DNA of 64,000 bases from Cohnella sp. AR92. Lineage in GTDB: Bacteria; Bacillota; Bacilli; Paenibacillales; Paenibacillaceae. Below are positions 61,037 through 64,000 of the stretch, one piece after another. The translations under genes and the position numbers were made by a program. The stretch covers positions 292,929 through 356,928 of the forward strand of contig NZ_RZJR01000008.1 of the NCBI RefSeq assembly GCF_003990975.1, in the 5' to 3' direction. The notes beneath the pieces were generated by a model. The model did no database searches. It was given only the letters and a program-made list of their open reading frames with translations, and had not been told where the DNA came from. Every line of letters starts with the position of its first letter. Positions within the stretch are counted from its first letter, which is position 1.

Positions 61037-62446
61037 CTACTCCAGCCTCTTCAGCTTGGCGATGAAGAAGCCGTCGCTCCCGAACTGATGCGGAAGCAGC
61101 TGGACCATTCCCGAGAACGGCTCCGGCAGCGCATGGCCTGCCTTAAGCGCCTCTACGATCTCGGAAGGCCAATCCGCATCCAGTATATAATTCGGATGCT
61201 TCTTCAGGAATCCGGCCACCGCGTCTTCATTTTCTTCCCGGGCGATCGTGCACGTGCTGTACACGAGCGTACCGCCCGGCTTCACCAGTCCGTGCACCTT
61301 CTCGAGAAGCTCCGCTTGCAGCTTGGCCAGGCTGCCGATGTCTTCCTCGTGCTTGTTCCACTTGATCTCGGGCTTGCGGCGGATGACGCCGAGGCCGGAG
61401 CAAGGGGCGTCGAGCAGCACGACGTCCATGGCATTCGCCGGAAGACGGTCGGGCAGCTCGGCTGCATCCCCCGTCATCGTCCGGACGCAGCTCAGGCCGA
61501 GACGCTCCGCCTGCTGCGCGATCAGCTGTTCCTTGTGCGGATGAATGTCGTTGGCCAGCACTTCGCCCGAGTTGCCCATCAGCTCCGCCAGATGGGTCGT
61601 CTTCCCGCCCGGCGCGGCGCAGCAATCCAGCACTTTCGCCCCCGGCTTCGGGTCGGCGACCGCCGCGACCAGCATCGAGCTCTCGTCCTGCACCGTCAGA
61701 AGCCCGTCGCGGTACCAATCCGTTGCCGCCAGGCTGCCGGCCCGCGAAGCCACGATGCCCGCCGGAGCGAGCTTGGAAGGCTTCGCATAGATCTCCTTCG
61801 CGTTCATCTGCTCGAGAATCGCCTCGCGCGTCGTTCTTGCGACGTTAACCCGGGCGGAGCCTTGCGGCGGCTCGTTGCCCGCTTCGCACAGCGCTTCCGC
61901 CGTCTCCTCCCCGTAGACGCCGATCCATCTCCGAACGAGCCATTCGGGATAGCTGTGCTCGAGAGAGATTCTCTCCGCGGCGCTTAATCCGGCGGGCAGC
62001 GCCGGAATCAATCCCTCCCGAAGGAGGCCGCGCAGCACGCCGTTCACCAGTCCAGCGATGCCCGCATGCCCTCTCTTCTTCGCGATTCGAACCGCTTCGT
62101 CCGTTACCGCGTGCGCGGGAACGCGATCCAGCCATCGCAGCTGGTAATAGCTAAGACGCAGCAAGCTTCGCACCCAAGGCTCCACTTTTCTCGGCCAGCC
62201 CTTGACTCGGCCCTTCAGAACGAAGTCGATCGTCTGAAGCCGCTGGATCGTCCCGTAGACGATCTCCGTCGCGAGCGCGGCATCCGGACGGGACAAGCGG
62301 GCGTCCGTCAGCACCCGGTTCAATTCCAAGCCGCTGTAGGCTCCCTCTTGATCGACCCGCTGAAGCACGGCCAGCGCCGCTTCGCGCGGTCCGACCGGCG
62401 TCTTGCGATGAAAGCCTTTGTTCTTCTTGTCTTCTGATTGACTCAT
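61037..62446 (-). CDS. rsmB: 16S rRNA (cytosine(967)-C(5))-methyltransferase RsmB
   Basis: Methylates C967 of 16S rRNA. The 469-residue protein has an N-terminal NusB-like RNA-binding domain (residues about 20-150) and a SAM domain with LDCCAAPGGKTTHLAE, the DAPCSGLG catalytic motif and STCTIAREEN with the second catalytic Cys. It lies between fmt and rlmN in the conserved def-fmt-rsmB cluster. Confidence 0.96.
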   Translation of the reverse strand: MSQSEDKKNKGFHRKTPVGPREAALAVLQRVDQEGAYSGLELNRVLTDARLSRPDAALATEIVYGTIQRLQTIDFVLKGRVKGWPRKVEPWVRSLLRLSYYQLRWLDRVPAHAVTDEAVRIAKKRGHAGIAGLVNGVLRGLLREGLIPALPAGLSAAERISLEHSYPEWLVRRWIGVYGEETAEALCEAGNEPPQGSARVNVARTTREAILEQMNAKEIYAKPSKLAPAGIVASRAGSLAATDWYRDGLLTVQDESSMLVAAVADPKPGAKVLDCCAAPGGKTTHLAELMGNSGEVLANDIHPHKEQLIAQQAERLGLSCVRTMTGDAAELPDRLPANAMDVVLLDAPCSGLGVIRRKPEIKWNKHEEDIGSLAKLQAELLEKVHGLVKPGGTLVYSTCTIAREENEDAVAGFLKKHPNYILDADWPSEIVEALKAGHALPEPFSGMVQLLPHQFGSDGFFIAKLKRLE

Positions 62447-62555
62447 CTCTTACACGCTCCGATTGCGGCAGGCGCACAGCCTGCCTCTTATCCTCGCTCT
62501 TCCTAGTATAGCCACAGCAAGAGCGAACCCCTCAAACGCAAAATACGGCGCTCGA

Positions 62556-63509
62556 CTAACCGAGCACCGTACCCGGGGCAAGCCTTGCCCCCCTCGCATA
62601 GTCCGCAGCGGGCAGCGCCTTCTTGCCTGCCGGCTGCACTTCCGTCAGTACCAGACTCCCGTCGCCGGTCCGGACGCGAATGCCGAACGGGCCGGTCTGC
62701 AGCACCGTACCCGGCGCTTCGGCTTCCCACTCGGCGGCCAGCTCCCGGTCCGCTTCCTCCGGCGCGCGGCAGCCCCATACCTTGAACACTTCTCCGTTTA
62801 AGTACGTGAAGCCTCCGGCCATCGGGTAGAGGCCTCTAACCCGGTTGAACAGCGACCGGGAATCCTGCTCCCAATGGAGCCGCTCATCGTCTCTCGTAAG
62901 GTTGGAGGCGAATGTCGCCAGCGACTCGTCCTGCACCTCCCGGGGAGCCGTGCCCGCTTCCAGGCTAGGCAGCCATTGCAGCAGCAGCTTCGAGCCCGCG
63001 AGGCTCAGCTTCTCGAACATCGTGCCGGACGTATCCCCGTCCTCGATCGGAACCTCGACGCGGTCGATCATATCCCCCGTGTCCAGCCCCGCGGCCATGA
63101 ACATGAGGGTAACGCCGGTCACGCTCTCGCCGTTGATGATCGAGCGCTGGATCGGAGCCCCTCCGCGGTACCGCGGCAACAGAGATCCGTGGACGTTCAC
63201 GCAGCCCAGCTTCGGCGCTTCCAACAGGGACTTCGGCAGAATCTGGCCGTAAGCGGCCGTCACGATCAGGTCCGGCCGCAGCGCCTTCACTTCTTCAACC
63301 GCCTCCGGCGCGCGAAGCCGTTCGGGCTGAAGCACCGGCAGGCCGCGCTCCAAGGCGACGACCTTGACCGGCGGAGGAGTCAGCTCCCGCTTCCGCCCCT
63401 TCGGGCGGTCCGGCTGGGTCACGACCCCGACCACGTCATACCCTCCGTCCAACAGAGCCTGAAGCGAAGGAACGGCGAATTCCGGCGTTCCCATAAATAC
63501 GATTCTCAT
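62556..63509 (-). CDS. fmt: Methionyl-tRNA formyltransferase
   Basis: Formylates initiator Met-tRNA. The 317-residue protein begins MRIVFMGTPEFAVPSL, has the folate/catalytic block SLLPRYRGGAPIQRSIINGE with the HGSLLP context and Asn/His/Asp residues, and a C-terminal OB-fold domain. Its ATG is immediately next to the def stop, so the pair is coupled. The C-terminal region carries typical family blocks. Confidence 0.96.
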   Translation of the reverse strand: MRIVFMGTPEFAVPSLQALLDGGYDVVGVVTQPDRPKGRKRELTPPPVKVVALERGLPVLQPERLRAPEAVEEVKALRPDLIVTAAYGQILPKSLLEAPKLGCVNVHGSLLPRYRGGAPIQRSIINGESVTGVTLMFMAAGLDTGDMIDRVEVPIEDGDTSGTMFEKLSLAGSKLLLQWLPSLEAGTAPREVQDESLATFASNLTRDDERLHWEQDSRSLFNRVRGLYPMAGGFTYLNGEVFKVWGCRAPEEADRELAAEWEAEAPGTVLQTGPFGIRVRTGDGSLVLTEVQPAGKKALPAADYARGARLAPGTVLG

Positions 63510-63510
63510 C

Positions 63511-63996
63511 TTATTCCCCGCCTTGCTCCGGAACCGCCTTCCGCTCGTAGACCGATTCCGCCAGGTCGATAAACAGGACGCCGTTCAAGTGATCGATCTC
63601 ATGCTGCAGCGCGCGCGCGAACAGATCGCTGCCCGAGTACTCGACGGGATTGCCGTTGCGATCCTGGCCTCGCACGGTTACCCGGAGAGCGCGGCGTACG
63701 TCGCCTTGCAGCCCGGGAATGCTGAGACAGCCCTCCGGTCCGAATTGCTCGCCTTCCTTGGAGACGAGCTCCGGGTTCACGAGCTCGACCAATCCATGCT
63801 CTTCGTCCGCATCCACGACGATGACCCGCTTCGAGATGCCGACCTGCGGAGCGGCGAGGCCGACGCCGTCTGCCTCGTACATCGTGTCCGCCATGTCGTC
63901 GAGCAGCTTGTGCAGGTTCGAGTTGAATTTGGTGACTTCCTTCGCCGGCTCGCGCAGGACGTCGTCCGGGTGCTTCACAATAAGGCGAATGGCCAT
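63511..63996 (-). CDS. def: Peptide deformylase
   Basis: Removes the formyl group from new proteins; a metalloenzyme. The 161-residue protein has all three motifs: [18 protein letters not shown] (metal Cys) and QHEIDHLNG (two metal His and the catalytic Glu). The start ATG at 63996 is only four bases from the window edge, so the ribosome site and the expected upstream priA are barely or not visible. Confidence 0.96.
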   Translation of the reverse strand: MAIRLIVKHPDDVLREPAKEVTKFNSNLHKLLDDMADTMYEADGVGLAAPQVGISKRVIVVDADEEHGLVELVNPELVSKEGEQFGPEGCLSIPGLQGDVRRALRVTVRGQDRNGNPVEYSGSDLFARALQHEIDHLNGVLFIDLAESVYERKAVPEQGGE

Positions 63997-64000
63997 GCTA

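Overview
The window is high-GC Gram-positive DNA from a spore-forming member of the Paenibacillaceae (Paenibacillus/Cohnella type). This rests on gene order and content: a fapR-plsX-fabH-fabD-fabG-acpP-fabF-rnc-smc run, a def-fmt-rsmB-rlmN-prpC-prkC-rsgA-rpe-spoVM run, and the sporulation genes ylbJ, spoVM, a YjcZ-type gene and a SpoVIF-like gene. Many starts are TTG or GTG behind strong GGAGG-type ribosome sites. The genus is inferred, not shown.

Layout. 1-9.4 kb (minus strand): smc (its 3' part lies outside the window), rnc, type II fatty acid synthesis with its regulator FapR and a candidate FapR operator, rpmF and a YceD-family gene behind a near-consensus promoter. 9.5-13.7 kb: tmcAL and ylbJ (plus) converge on coaD and rsmD (minus). 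14-18.6 kb: yjfB, a 51-bp-period palindrome array, a putative surface protein, two tiny membrane or spore proteins, a minimal L,D-transpeptidase, an FHA-winged-helix regulator, and a MurA paralogue with Asp where the catalytic Cys normally sits. 18.6-20.8 kb: an SOS-type Y-family polymerase operon with a LexA box. 21-25.6 kb: a lipoprotein PBP and a lower-GC SDR/regulator pair. 25.7-33.4 kb: an about 1,900-residue protein of roughly 18 carboxypeptidase-regulatory-like repeats, flanked by an intact gene and a truncated copy of that gene, plus a dead histidine kinase. 33.4-37.7 kb: a TPP-riboswitch-controlled thiamine-precursor ABC transporter with a TatD-family hydrolase. 37.7-44.9 kb: a glycosylation island of multidomain glycosyltransferases and methyltransferases. 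45.1-48.3 kb: a second member of the surface-protein family, then a two-gene cassette (NDK-like plus nucleotidyltransferase protein, and a kinase-like protein), then a YedK/HMCES gene. 48.5-64 kb: a second 51-bp array, a SpoVIF-like gene, recG, degV, fakA, asp23-like, rpmB, spoVM and the prkC/prpC translation cluster.

How the parts may work together (inference). The core blocks make membrane lipid, mature the ribosome and sense the cell wall (PrkC/PrpC). The accessory blocks look aimed at the cell or spore surface: repeat-rich proteins without signal peptides, two paralogous beta-rich small proteins, a sugar-modifying island, and an adjacent NDK-like/nucleotidyltransferase/kinase cassette.

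The strongest candidates for something new are the NDK-like/nucleotidyltransferase/kinase cassette at 45.7-47.5 kb and three intergenic arrays of short palindrome-like repeats with about 50-bp spacing. Two of those arrays share the same palindrome and an exact 51-bp period 34 kb apart.
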